64,000 nt of DNA from an uncultured Bacteroidota bacterium (GTDB taxonomy: Bacteria; Bacteroidota; Bacteroidia; Flavobacteriales; Flavobacteriaceae), in contig CACGZJ010000002.1 in the NCBI GenBank assembly GCA_902577515.1, positions 1 through 64,000 on the forward strand, written 5' to 3'. The first letter of the stretch is position 1, and every line of letters begins with the position of its first letter. Shown here piece by piece: positions 1 through 8,013 of the stretch. Position numbers and translations under genes: made by a program. The notes beneath the pieces are model-generated. The model worked only from the letters and a program-made list of their open reading frames with translations, was not told the origin of the DNA and did no database searches.

Positions 1-1374
1 AATTTTTTCTATTTCTGGATTTATATAAAAAGGATTGGTCTCACCAAGAATAAGATTTACAAATTGATTTATTCTACTCCCTCTCCACCTATAAATTGAT
101 TGTTTAGGATCTCCAACAATTAATAAAGACCCTTTAGTTCCATCATGAGACTCACTTTGAATTGAATTAGAAATTAAAGGAATTAAATTTTCCCACTGAA
201 GCTCAGAAGTATCTTGAAATTCATCAATAAAAAAATTTGAAAATCTTGAGCCTAGCTTCTCATAAATTAATGGAGCATCATTTGATTTAACAAGTGAATT
301 TAATTCAGAATTAAATTTTGAAATTAATTTGGTGTTATTGTCACTTTGAATTTTATTAATCTTATTTTCAATTAAGTTTATTAGAGACAGTGAAGGTAAA
401 TGAGATAGAAATGAATTTAAAACAAAAACATCTAATATTGTTTTGTTTATTTCATTGTAATTATTAAGTAACGAATATCTTATTTTTTCAATTTTATCAG
501 ATTTGCTATTGCTCAAAGATTTATTATATAGACTTGTCTCACCATTGAGTGATTTATATATAGACTCATTTATGTAAAGCTGGTCATTGATGATTATATT
601 GTTCAAATAATTCGGGAAGTAGCTTCCTCTAAAATCACCAAAATCAAGGCCATTAATTGATATTAGTTCTATACTTTTTTTTGCAAGATTCCTTAGATTT
701 TCTTTTTTCTCATTTTTTAGATTATTAACCTCTAATTTCATTTGAGAAAAAAATTCTTTATTCTTTTGACTGAAGTATTCGATTTGATCTCTATTTGATT
801 CTTTATCAATTAAAACAATAAATTCCCTTAAATCATGAGAGATATCCCAGCTTTTGTTTATAGATGTTTTAAATCTTGCAAACTCTATCAGTTGATTCTT
901 TAAATTATCATCATCATTAATATCTATGAAAATGTCATCAATCGCTTGATCAATATAAACCATACTATCTAACTCAACCAAATAATCTTTTTCAATGTCA
1001 GATTCAGATTTAAATGACTTAAGAATATTATTGGTAAAACTGTCAATAGTCATGACATTGAAACTTGAATAGTTATAAAGAATGTTTTCTAAAATTATAA
1101 AAGCCTTTTCTTTAATTTCTTTATTATTTATAGTTGTTTTACTTGAAACTATATCGATTATAACATTTTCATTTTCATTTACTATAATATTTAGATAAGA
1201 TAAAATTCTATCTTTCATTTCAGCAGATGCCTTATTAGTAAATGTTAATGCAAGCATCGACTTATAATGATCATCTTTTTTTGAATTTAATAGTTGAGCT
1301 ATAAACTCAATTGCTAGGTAGAATGTTTTACCTGACCCTGCAGATGAGTTTATAATTTTATAAGAGTAGCTCAT
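1..1374 (-). CDS. UvrD/RecB-like (AddA-type) ATP-dependent helicase, N-terminal part, cut by window edge
   Basis: This is the N-terminal 458 residues of a superfamily 1 DNA helicase; the 3' end lies beyond position 1. I translated it from the minus strand starting at the ATG at 1374. A Walker A motif SAGSGKT lies at residues 11-17, followed by the LTFTNKASAEMK motif Ia. The Walker B motif DEFQDTS is at residues 384-390 and helicase motif III VGDPKQSIYRWRG at 420-432. These are diagnostic of UvrD/RecB/AddA proteins, which unwind duplex DNA during double-strand break repair. In flavobacteria such a helicase usually pairs with a PD-(D/E)XK nuclease gene nearby; that partner is not in this window. 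The gene is divergent from sodA across 52 bp. The helicase family is certain; the AddA/RecB-like role is inferred from the long stretch between motifs Ia and II and from the context. Confidence 0.9.
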   Translation of the reverse strand, partial: MSYSYKIINSSAGSGKTFYLAIEFIAQLLNSKKDDHYKSMLALTFTNKASAEMKDRILSYLNIIVNENENVIIDIVSSKTTINNKEIKEKAFIILENILYNYSSFNVMTIDSFTNNILKSFKSESDIEKDYLVELDSMVYIDQAIDDIFIDINDDDNLKNQLIEFARFKTSINKSWDISHDLREFIVLIDKESNRDQIEYFSQKNKEFFSQMKLEVNNLKNEKKENLRNLAKKSIELISINGLDFGDFRGSYFPNYLNNIIINDQLYINESIYKSLNGETSLYNKSLSNSKSDKIEKIRYSLLNNYNEINKTILDVFVLNSFLSHLPSLSLINLIENKINKIQSDNNTKLISKFNSELNSLVKSNDAPLIYEKLGSRFSNFFIDEFQDTSELQWENLIPLISNSIQSESHDGTKGSLLIVGDPKQSIYRWRGSRINQFVNLILGETNPFYINPEIEKI

Positions 1375-1383
1375 TTATGATTA

Positions 1384-1413
1384 TTGATACTTAACAAAAT
1401 AATCCTAATTTTG
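1384..1413 (+). promoter_or_regulatory. Bacteroidota-type promoter of the superoxide dismutase gene
   Basis: A perfect -7 box TAATTTTG lies at 1406-1413 and a TTG at 1384-1386, with 19 bp between them. This matches the TTG / TAnnTTTG pattern of the Bacteroidota primary sigma factor. Transcription would begin about 7-8 bases before the ATG at 1427, giving a very short leader. Predicted by pattern only. Confidence 0.55.
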
Positions 1414-1426
1414 TAAAAAAAAAATT

Positions 1427-2026
1427 ATGGCTTTTGAATTACCTAAATTAAATTATGCTTTTGATGCATTAGAACCAAACATAGATGCAAAAACTATGGA
1501 AATCCATTATGGGAAACACCATAATGGTTATACAAATAATCTCAATAATATCATTTCCGGTACTGAAAATGAAGGTAAGAGTATTGAAGAAATTCTTAAA
1601 TCTCTAGACCTTAATAACAGTGGATTAAGAAATAATGGTGGTGGTTATTATAATCATAATCTATTTTGGGAAATAATGGGACCAAATTCAGGTGGAAATC
1701 CAGCTGGAGAAATAGGTGAGTCTATAAATTCAAATTTTGGTTCATTCGAAAATTTTAAAGATGAGTTCAGTAAAGCAGCTGCCACAAGGTTTGGTTCAGG
1801 ATGGGCATGGTTATGTGCTCATGCTAATGGTAAACTTGAGATCTGCTCTACTGCAAATCAGGACAATCCTATAATGCCAAATGGGTGTGGAGGTGCTCCT
1901 ATTTTATGTCTTGATGTTTGGGAACATGCATATTACTTAAATTATCAAAATAGAAGACCTGATTATATAAATGCATTTTTTAATGTAATTAATTGGGAAG
2001 AAGTAAATAAAAAGTTTTTAAAATAA
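1427..2026 (+). CDS. sod: Fe/Mn superoxide dismutase
   Basis: It converts superoxide to oxygen and hydrogen peroxide in the cytoplasm. The protein is 199 aa, the normal length for the family. The four metal ligands are visible: His27 (in HYGKHH), His77 (in [11 protein letters not shown]), Asp163 and His167 (in [10 protein letters not shown]). There is no signal peptide, so it is a cytosolic enzyme. Iron and manganese forms cannot be separated reliably from these motifs. The gene stands alone with its own promoter and a strong terminator, between a divergent DNA helicase and a convergent purF-like gene. The start at 1427 is the only good ATG and gives the canonical N-terminus ([15 protein letters not shown]). 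Confidence 0.97.
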   Translation: MAFELPKLNYAFDALEPNIDAKTMEIHYGKHHNGYTNNLNNIISGTENEGKSIEEILKSLDLNNSGLRNNGGGYYNHNLFWEIMGPNSGGNPAGEIGESINSNFGSFENFKDEFSKAAATRFGSGWAWLCAHANGKLEICSTANQDNPIMPNGCGGAPILCLDVWEHAYYLNYQNRRPDYINAFFNVINWEEVNKKFLK

Positions 2027-2051
2027 AAAAAGGGGAAGAATCCCCTTTTTT
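2025..2051 (+). terminator. Rho-independent terminator after sod
   Basis: A run of A followed by GGGG, a six-base loop AAGAAT, then CCCC and six T. The GGGG/CCCC core is extended by A-T pairs. It starts at the sod stop codon and can act on the plus strand; its symmetry (A-run before, T-run after) would also let it stop the convergent purF-like transcript. Confidence 0.85.
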
Positions 2052-2157
2052 GCCCCAAATCTTACCATGAACTTAACCTACTTATGTTCAGGTACAACCA
2101 ATTTAGGTAATTTTTCAAATAAATAAAACTTATTTAGAAATTATTTTTTATTATACC
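2052..2157. other. Short intergenic stretch without recognisable content
   Basis: These 106 bases lie between the sod terminator and the 3' end of the convergent purF-like gene. I find no open frame, structured RNA or repeat beyond a weak TGAAC/GTTCA inverted pair near 2069-2091. Confidence 0.5.
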
Positions 2158-3972
2158 CTAGTATGCTCTTGCTGATTTTCCCTCAACAAAATTTATAAAA
2201 GCTTGGTTAACAACTTTATTTCCTCCTGGTGTGGGGTAATCTCCAGTGAAGTACCAATCGCCTTTATGATTTATACAAGCTTTATGAAGATTTTCAACCT
2301 TTTGAAAAATTATATCTAATTCAATGTTTGAATTTGAATCCATCAACATTTCCGACATTTTAGATGATATTTGCTCAGGAGTAAAGTCTTTATAAATATT
2401 TTTAACATGATTTTTTTTATAATCTGATTGTTCTTTTGATAAAAGACATTTGTCATAAGTGTCTTTGATTATTTTTTTTGCTGTTCCTCTATCTTCATGT
2501 AGCTCAACAGCAGCCCTAAATGCAATAAAATCTTCAATTCTTGCCATATCAATTCCATAACAATCCGGATACCTAATCTGAGGAGCACTTGATACAATGA
2601 CTATCTTTTTTGGATTTAATCTTACCAACATCTTAAGGATACTTTCTCTAAGAGTTGTACCTCGAACAATACTATCATCTATAATTACAAGATTATCTGA
2701 TTTTTTTATAACACCATATGTTATATCATATACATGTGCAACTAAATCTTCTCTTCCTTTATCAGCAGCAATAAAGGTCCTCAACTTTGCATCTTTAATT
2801 GCAATTTTTTCAACTCTAGGATTATTCTTACTGGCTTTTTCTAGTAGGCCATAGAATGATGTCTCTGCTGTATTAGGTATAAATGAAAAAACTGTATTCT
2901 TATAATCCTTATTAATTGATTTTTCTATCTGAGGTATAAGGAGACTTCCAAGCATTTTTCTTTCCATGTATATATCTGCATCTGAACCTCTTGAAAAATA
3001 AATTCTTTCAAAGGAACAAGATTTTTTTTCTTTTTGTTTCAAAATTTCTTTTAATGATGAAGTTCCGTTCCTTTTTATTATCAAAGCATTTCCTCTTGGT
3101 ATTTCATGAATCTGAGCATATGAAACATCAAAAACTGTTTGAATGGCAGGTCTTTCTGAGGCTACTGCAATTACCTCATCATTTTCAAAATAGTATGCAG
3201 GTCTAATTCCATGGGGATCTCTAATAACAAAGGAATCTCCATGACCTATCATACCAGCTATTACATAGCCTCCATCCCATTTCTTCGATGACTTTTTTAA
3301 TATTTTTTCAATATTTAATCTTTTTTCAATAAGTGGAGGCATTTCAGATTTCAATACACCTTTTTTCTTTAATTTATTATATCCAGAAATTACTTCAGAG
3401 TCTAAGAAATGTCCTATTTTTTCCATTATAGTAATTGTATCAGATTGTTCTCTTGGATGCTGGCCTAGTTTAACAAGACTCAGAAAAAGTTCATCTGTAT
3501 TAGTCATATTAAAATTACCCGCTAGAATTAAATTTCTGTTCATCCAATTGTTTTGTCTCATCATGGGTTGAACATAATCAATCGAATTTTTTCCATATGT
3601 TCCATATCTAACATGTCCTAACATAACTTGTCCCAAAAATGGAGTTTGTTCATAAAATTTATTGGAACCTTTTTGGATTTTTTCAGATTTTATAAATGAA
3701 TTAACTTTTTTATTAATTTTTTTAAAGATTGAGTGAATTGCTTGTTGTTCAAATGATCTTACTCTGTAAAAATACTTTTGCCCAGGGTCTAAGTCAAATT
3801 TTATACTAGCATAACCCGCTCCATCTTGACCTCGATTTTTTTGTTTTTCCATCATTAAGAACATCTTATCCACTCCATACATATATGAACCATATTTTTT
3901 TGTATAGAAATCAAGTGGCTTTTTTAAATGAATTAATGAAATTCCACATTCATGTTTTAGCTGATCACTCAC
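2158..3972 (-). CDS. Amidophosphoribosyltransferase-like protein (long PurF paralogue)
   Basis: It has the two domains of glutamine PRPP amidotransferase, which makes 5-phosphoribosylamine in purine synthesis. The N-terminal class II glutaminase has Cys9 as the likely nucleophile after removal of a short propeptide (MSDQLKHE), RGQDGAG at about 48-53, GHVRYGTYG at about 119-127 and GNFNMTN at about 152-158. The phosphoribosyltransferase domain has the PRPP loop IIDDSIVRGTT at 430-440. At 604 aa it is about 100 residues longer than ordinary PurF, because of an insert near 60-110 and a C-terminal extension. Flavobacteria often carry such a long form next to a PfkB kinase, rnhA and purN, as here. 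It starts with GTG. Whether it is the main purine enzyme or a specialised paralogue cannot be told from the window. Confidence 0.85.
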   Translation of the reverse strand: MSDQLKHECGISLIHLKKPLDFYTKKYGSYMYGVDKMFLMMEKQKNRGQDGAGYASIKFDLDPGQKYFYRVRSFEQQAIHSIFKKINKKVNSFIKSEKIQKGSNKFYEQTPFLGQVMLGHVRYGTYGKNSIDYVQPMMRQNNWMNRNLILAGNFNMTNTDELFLSLVKLGQHPREQSDTITIMEKIGHFLDSEVISGYNKLKKKGVLKSEMPPLIEKRLNIEKILKKSSKKWDGGYVIAGMIGHGDSFVIRDPHGIRPAYYFENDEVIAVASERPAIQTVFDVSYAQIHEIPRGNALIIKRNGTSSLKEILKQKEKKSCSFERIYFSRGSDADIYMERKMLGSLLIPQIEKSINKDYKNTVFSFIPNTAETSFYGLLEKASKNNPRVEKIAIKDAKLRTFIAADKGREDLVAHVYDITYGVIKKSDNLVIIDDSIVRGTTLRESILKMLVRLNPKKIVIVSSAPQIRYPDCYGIDMARIEDFIAFRAAVELHEDRGTAKKIIKDTYDKCLLSKEQSDYKKNHVKNIYKDFTPEQISSKMSEMLMDSNSNIELDIIFQKVENLHKACINHKGDWYFTGDYPTPGGNKVVNQAFINFVEGKSARAY

Positions 3973-3975
3973 TTA

Positions 3976-4875
3976 TTATAATTTATTGATTCGACTTTTA
4001 ATGTCATTCATTGACAAATTTAATAAGTTTTTTGTTCCCATATTTTCTACATTAAAAGATGCTATTGATGTACCATAAGCAATTGCAGATTTAATATTAT
4101 CAAATGAAATTTCACCTGATTGAGTGAGGTAACCTGCGATACCTCCTATGAAGCAATCTCCAGCACCCGTAGGGTCAACTACCTTATCAACTTTAAATGC
4201 ATTGGACTTATATACATTTTCAAAATTAAATAGTTCAGCACCATCTGCTGCTTTTTTTATTATAACAAACTTAGGGCCCATACTATGAAGAACTTCTGCT
4301 GCTTTTTTTAGATCTTTCTCACCTGTTATCATCTCTGATTCTTCATCATTTATAGAAATTAAATCAGAGTTATTGATTACCTCTTTTAGAGTATCCCAAA
4401 AGTTTTCAATCCAATAATTCATTGTATCCAGAATAATAACTTCAGGTTTTTTCTTAATTTGTTTGATAGCATTTAGTTGAATTTCAGGATGGAGATTACC
4501 AAGTAAAAGAATATCGGGAGTCGAATTTGATTGAGATATAATTGGATTAAAGTTTGACATGACGTTCAATTCAGTTTTTGTTGTTATCCTGTCTTTGAAA
4601 TTATTTTTATAAATACAGCTCCAATAAAAAGTTTTATCATGTTTTATAATTTCTATTCCTGATATTTCTACTCCACAAGATTTAAGCAATTCTAGATCTT
4701 TGTTATGAAAATCATTACCTACAACTGAGATTATTGATGAATTACATTCAAAATGTTTTACAGACAAGCATATGTATGATCCTGCCCCACCTAATGTTCG
4801 TTCAACCTTGTGCTCACTAGTTTCTATTCCATCATATGCTAATGAAGCTACTATTAATAGTGATTTCTTTGACAT
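3976..4875 (-). CDS. PfkB-family sugar/nucleoside kinase
   Basis: A 299-residue ribokinase-fold kinase that phosphorylates a sugar or nucleoside with ATP. The N-terminal glycine-rich motif GGAGSYICLSV is at about 29-39 and the C-terminal PfkB signature DPTGAGDCFIGG spans 234-245, with Asp240 as catalytic base. The exact substrate cannot be assigned. It lies 3 bp from the purF-like gene and 4 bp from rnhA, all on the minus strand, so the four genes 2158-5910 are probably one transcript. The link with two purine genes suggests, without proving, a nucleoside or ribose substrate. Confidence 0.88.
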   Translation of the reverse strand: MSKKSLLIVASLAYDGIETSEHKVERTLGGAGSYICLSVKHFECNSSIISVVGNDFHNKDLELLKSCGVEISGIEIIKHDKTFYWSCIYKNNFKDRITTKTELNVMSNFNPIISQSNSTPDILLLGNLHPEIQLNAIKQIKKKPEVIILDTMNYWIENFWDTLKEVINNSDLISINDEESEMITGEKDLKKAAEVLHSMGPKFVIIKKAADGAELFNFENVYKSNAFKVDKVVDPTGAGDCFIGGIAGYLTQSGEISFDNIKSAIAYGTSIASFNVENMGTKNLLNLSMNDIKSRINKL

Positions 4876-4879
4876 TTAA

Positions 4880-5353
4880 TTAATTTTTGTTTATGTAACC
4901 TGAATCTTCAATAAGGCTTGAGCCTCTAGCAGCGTTATTTGCTAAAAGATCGCATCTATCATTATAAAGGTTATTACTATGTCCTTTAACCCAATGAAAT
5001 TTAATTTTATGTTCATTAAAGATATTTAAAAAACGTACCCATAAATCAGAGTTTTTTTTATTCTTAAAATTTTTTTTCTCCCATTCAAATACCCAACCTT
5101 TTTCAACTGCATCTGATACATATTTTGAGTCTGTAAATATATTAACATTAGAATTTTTAATCTTAATTTTTTCAAGGGCAGTTATTACAGCTAAAAGCTC
5201 CATTCTATTGTTAGTTGTTAACCTAAAGCCCTGACTAAATTCTTTTTTATAATTTTCACCCTCAACTAACATAACTATTCCATAACCTCCAGGTCCAGGA
5301 TTACCAATTGAAGAACCATCTGTATATATTCTTATTGATTTTTTCATTATCAT
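4880..5353 (-). CDS. rnhA: Ribonuclease HI
   Basis: It degrades the RNA strand of RNA-DNA hybrids in the cytoplasm, removing primers and R-loops. The protein is 157 aa, typical for RNase HI. The four acidic catalytic residues are visible: Asp12 (YTDGSSIGNPG), Glu52 (NNRMELLAV), Asp75 (FTDSKYV) and Asp135 (DRCDLLAN); the conserved histidine is in KGHSNN at about 123-128. The first ATG overlaps the purN stop by four bases (ATGA), which implies translational coupling; a second ATG two codons later is equally possible. Confidence 0.95.
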   Translation of the reverse strand: MIMKKSIRIYTDGSSIGNPGPGGYGIVMLVEGENYKKEFSQGFRLTTNNRMELLAVITALEKIKIKNSNVNIFTDSKYVSDAVEKGWVFEWEKKNFKNKKNSDLWVRFLNIFNEHKIKFHWVKGHSNNLYNDRCDLLANNAARGSSLIEDSGYINKN

Positions 5354-5910
5354 TTTAACAGTGACTCAATAACTTTAGGAAAATACTCATACTCTAACTT
5401 ATGAATTTTTTCTTCAAGTTTTTTTGGTGTATCGTATTTATCAACTATTATTTTTTTTTGAAAAATAATTTTACCTGAATCATATTCTTCTGAGACATAA
5501 TGAATAGTAATACCCGTTTCAGCTTCTCCATTTTCGATTACCTTTTTATGAATTTTTGATCCATACATTCCTTTACCACCATAATTAGGCAGAAGAGAAG
5601 GATGAATATTAATAATTTTATTTTTAAAATAACTTATATATAAGGGTGGAATTTTTTTTAAAAAACCTGCCAGTATTATTAGTTTAGGATTAATTTTTTT
5701 TAGTTCATCAAAAACCTTTCCGTTAAAGTCTTCTTCATCAAATAAAAAGAATTTAACTTGTTTAATATTTAAATGGTTAATGATATCAGAATGTTTGTTG
5801 TTTGAAAAAACATGAGAAACAAGAAAATCACTTTTATCACTAAAGTAATTAATAATATTTTTGGCGTTAGAACCCCTGCCAGATATAAAAATTACAATTT
5901 TTTTATTCAT
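5350..5910 (-). CDS. purN: Phosphoribosylglycinamide formyltransferase (GART)
   Basis: It transfers a formyl group from 10-formyl-tetrahydrofolate to GAR in purine synthesis. I place the start at the ATG at 5910, which gives the standard N-terminus MNKKIVIFISGRGSN with the phosphate-binding GRGSN. An upstream frame to 5961 adds 17 residues that do not look like the family. The catalytic Asn-His pair is in NIHPSLLP and the catalytic Asp in EYDSGKIIFQ. The length of 186 aa is normal. It is first in a minus-strand operon with rnhA, the PfkB kinase and the purF-like gene, and is divergent from acpP. Confidence 0.93.
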   Translation of the reverse strand: MNKKIVIFISGRGSNAKNIINYFSDKSDFLVSHVFSNNKHSDIINHLNIKQVKFFLFDEEDFNGKVFDELKKINPKLIILAGFLKKIPPLYISYFKNKIINIHPSLLPNYGGKGMYGSKIHKKVIENGEAETGITIHYVSEEYDSGKIIFQKKIIVDKYDTPKKLEEKIHKLEYEYFPKVIESLLK

Positions 5911-6043
5911 GAATAATTGAAGCGGTTCATAACTTTTATTAAAAACTTTTTTATTTAACAAATAAAGGTATAATTTAGAATTTTACACGAGTTTTGATTA
6001 AAGTTTTTTAATTTTATAAACTAAACTCATAAATAAATATATT

Positions 6044-6277
6044 ATGTCAGATATTTCTTCAAGAGTAAAAGCAATAATAGTAGATAAATTAGGGGTTGAT
6101 GAGAATGAAGTTGTTCCTGAGGCAAGTTTTACTAATGACCTTGGTGCAGATTCTCTAGATACCGTAGAATTAATAATGGAATTCGAAAAAGAATTCGATA
6201 TTCAAATACCCGATGACCAAGCTGAGAATATTGTTTCAGTTGGTCAAGCTATTGAGTTTATAGAAAAATCCAAATAA
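6044..6277 (+). CDS. acpP: Acyl carrier protein
   Basis: This is the 77-residue carrier of growing fatty acyl chains as phosphopantetheine thioesters. The modified serine sits in the canonical [18 protein letters not shown] segment, at about residue 36. The protein is highly acidic, as expected. It is directly followed by fabF, the standard arrangement, and is divergent from purN. Confidence 0.97.
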   Translation: MSDISSRVKAIIVDKLGVDENEVVPEASFTNDLGADSLDTVELIMEFEKEFDIQIPDDQAENIVSVGQAIEFIEKSK

Positions 6278-6286
6278 ATTTAATTG

Positions 6287-7540
6287 ATGACATCAAGAAG
6301 AGTTGTAGTAACTGGAATGGGAGCTTTAACTCCAATTGGTAACGACCTTGACTCATATTGGAATGGTCTTATAAGTGGTACAAGTGGATGTGCTAATATC
6401 ACTCGTTTTGATGCGTCAAATTTCAAAACAAAATTTGCTTGTGAACTAAAAGGATTTAATCCTGAAGATCACTTTGAAAAAAAAGAATATAGAAGATATG
6501 ACCGTTTTTCACAGTATGGGATTGTTGCAGCTAATGAGGCGATTGGTAATTCAGGATTAATTGATAGTAGTCCAAATTATGATAGAATTGGTGTTATATG
6601 GGGGGCTGGTATTGGAGGTTTAGAAACGTTTCAAAATGAAGTTTTAAACTTTGCAGATGGCGATGGCACTCCAAGATTTAATCCTTTCTTTATACCAAAG
6701 ATGATTCCAGACATTGCCCCTGGTCTAATAGCTATGAAATATGGTTTTCAAGGTCCAAATTATGCAACTGTATCTGCATGTGCTTCATCTTCCAACGCAT
6801 TAATTGATGCATTAAATTATATCCGAATTGGTCATGCTGATGTAATTGTTGCGGGGGGCTCAGAAGCACCTGTAACAATTGCTGGTTTAGCTGGTTTTAA
6901 CGCCATGCATGCACTGTCTACAAGAAATGACGATCCAAGTACAGCTTCTAGACCATTTGATAGAGACAGGGATGGATTCGTACTTGGGGAAGGAGCTGGT
7001 GCATTAATATTAGAAGAATATGAACATGCTATTAATAGAGGGGCTAAAATCTATGCAGAGCTTGCTGGGGGTGGATTATCTTGTGATGCCTATCACATGA
7101 CAGCACCACATCCAGATGGAAGAGGCGCAATTAAAGTTATGAAAAACTGTTTGGATGATGCTGATCTTGATCATGATGAGATTGATCTTATAAATATGCA
7201 TGGCACCTCTACTTCACTTGGGGATGTTGCTGAATCTAAGGCAGTTATGAATGTTTTTCAAGACCATACATACAACTTGAATATAAATTCTACGAAATCA
7301 ATGACGGGTCACTTATTAGGAGCTGCAGGTGCAATTGAATCTATCTCGTGTATACTAGCAATGAAGCATAGTATTGTCCCTCCGACAATTAATCATTTTA
7401 ATGATGATGATAATATTGATTCGAAATTAAACTTTACATTTTCTTCTCCACAAAAAAGAGAAGTAAATATTGCAATGTCTAATACATTTGGATTTGGTGG
7501 TCATAATGCTTGTGTTATATTTAAAAAGATCGATCAGTAA
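6287..7540 (+). CDS. fabF: Beta-ketoacyl-ACP synthase II
   Basis: It condenses malonyl-ACP with acyl-ACP in fatty acid elongation. The catalytic triad is complete: Cys165 (VSACASSS), His305 (NMHGTSTSLGD) and His342 (GHLLGAAGA); the GFGGHN motif is near the C-terminus. I take the ATG at 6287, giving 417 aa, instead of the TTG three bases upstream. It follows acpP by 9 bp. In most flavobacteria rnc (ribonuclease III) follows fabF directly; it is missing here. Confidence 0.97.
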   Translation: MTSRRVVVTGMGALTPIGNDLDSYWNGLISGTSGCANITRFDASNFKTKFACELKGFNPEDHFEKKEYRRYDRFSQYGIVAANEAIGNSGLIDSSPNYDRIGVIWGAGIGGLETFQNEVLNFADGDGTPRFNPFFIPKMIPDIAPGLIAMKYGFQGPNYATVSACASSSNALIDALNYIRIGHADVIVAGGSEAPVTIAGLAGFNAMHALSTRNDDPSTASRPFDRDRDGFVLGEGAGALILEEYEHAINRGAKIYAELAGGGLSCDAYHMTAPHPDGRGAIKVMKNCLDDADLDHDEIDLINMHGTSTSLGDVAESKAVMNVFQDHTYNLNINSTKSMTGHLLGAAGAIESISCILAMKHSIVPPTINHFNDDDNIDSKLNFTFSSPQKREVNIAMSNTFGFGGHNACVIFKKIDQ

Positions 7541-7554
7541 AAATTTATTGAGTT

Positions 7555-8013
7555 ATCAAAAAGATATTAAAACTTGAGCTAACAAAAGAGGATAAATACA
7601 AATTAATTGCTATACACTCAACTCTAAGGATTCACTCTCTTGCTTTCCAAATAAATAAATTCTGTTTTACAAATTTTATTCGATCCCGAAATGATATTCT
7701 TGTTGATGGTGGATATAATATTCCCTGTTTTGAATGGAAAATAAATGAAAAGGGGATTGATTTTGAGCTTTTTGAAAATAAATATATTGTTGAAGATAAT
7801 GACTCTAAGCTTAAAGATTCTCTTTTTAGTTTCTCAAACTCAAAAGAGTTATCTTTGATAGAATCATATAAAGAAGTTGATTTCTTTATAAAACAAAACT
7901 GTTACTTTTCAACATCAAATTTGATTGAAAAAATGTCAAAAATTCCACACATATCATTTTCCTATAGATTACCTAAAGAACAAACTTTTGAAAATTTTAA
8001 TTTTGAAATATGA
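7555..8013 (+). CDS. IPExxxVDY family protein without a canonical start codon
   Basis: I translated this frame by hand. It is open from the TGA at 7549-7551 to the stop at 8011-8013 and contains no ATG, GTG or TTG at all. The protein of about 152 aa has the family's features: an N-terminal LKLELTKEDKYKLIAIHSTL, a central FRSRND-like segment, and near residue 103 the motif IESYKEVDFFIK, which fits the I-E-x-VD-aromatic signature. The family occurs in Bacteroidota before pyruvate kinase; its function is unknown. The stop overlaps the pyk ATG by four bases (ATGA), so translation is probably coupled. The best start guess is ATC at 7555, which would read MKKILKLEL. A point change of ATG to ATC, a rare AUC start, or a small frameshift from the TTG at 7548 could each explain it. 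Confidence 0.75.
   Translation: MKKILKLELTKEDKYKLIAIHSTLRIHSLAFQINKFCFTNFIRSRNDILVDGGYNIPCFEWKINEKGIDFELFENKYIVEDNDSKLKDSLFSFSNSKELSLIESYKEVDFFIKQNCYFSTSNLIEKMSKIPHISFSYRLPKEQTFENFNFEI

Noticed and set aside
7548-7577. TTG at 7548 as start of the IPExxxVDY gene
   Set aside because: It is in another frame and meets a TGA after nine codons; it would work only with a frameshift, so I list it only as an alternative.
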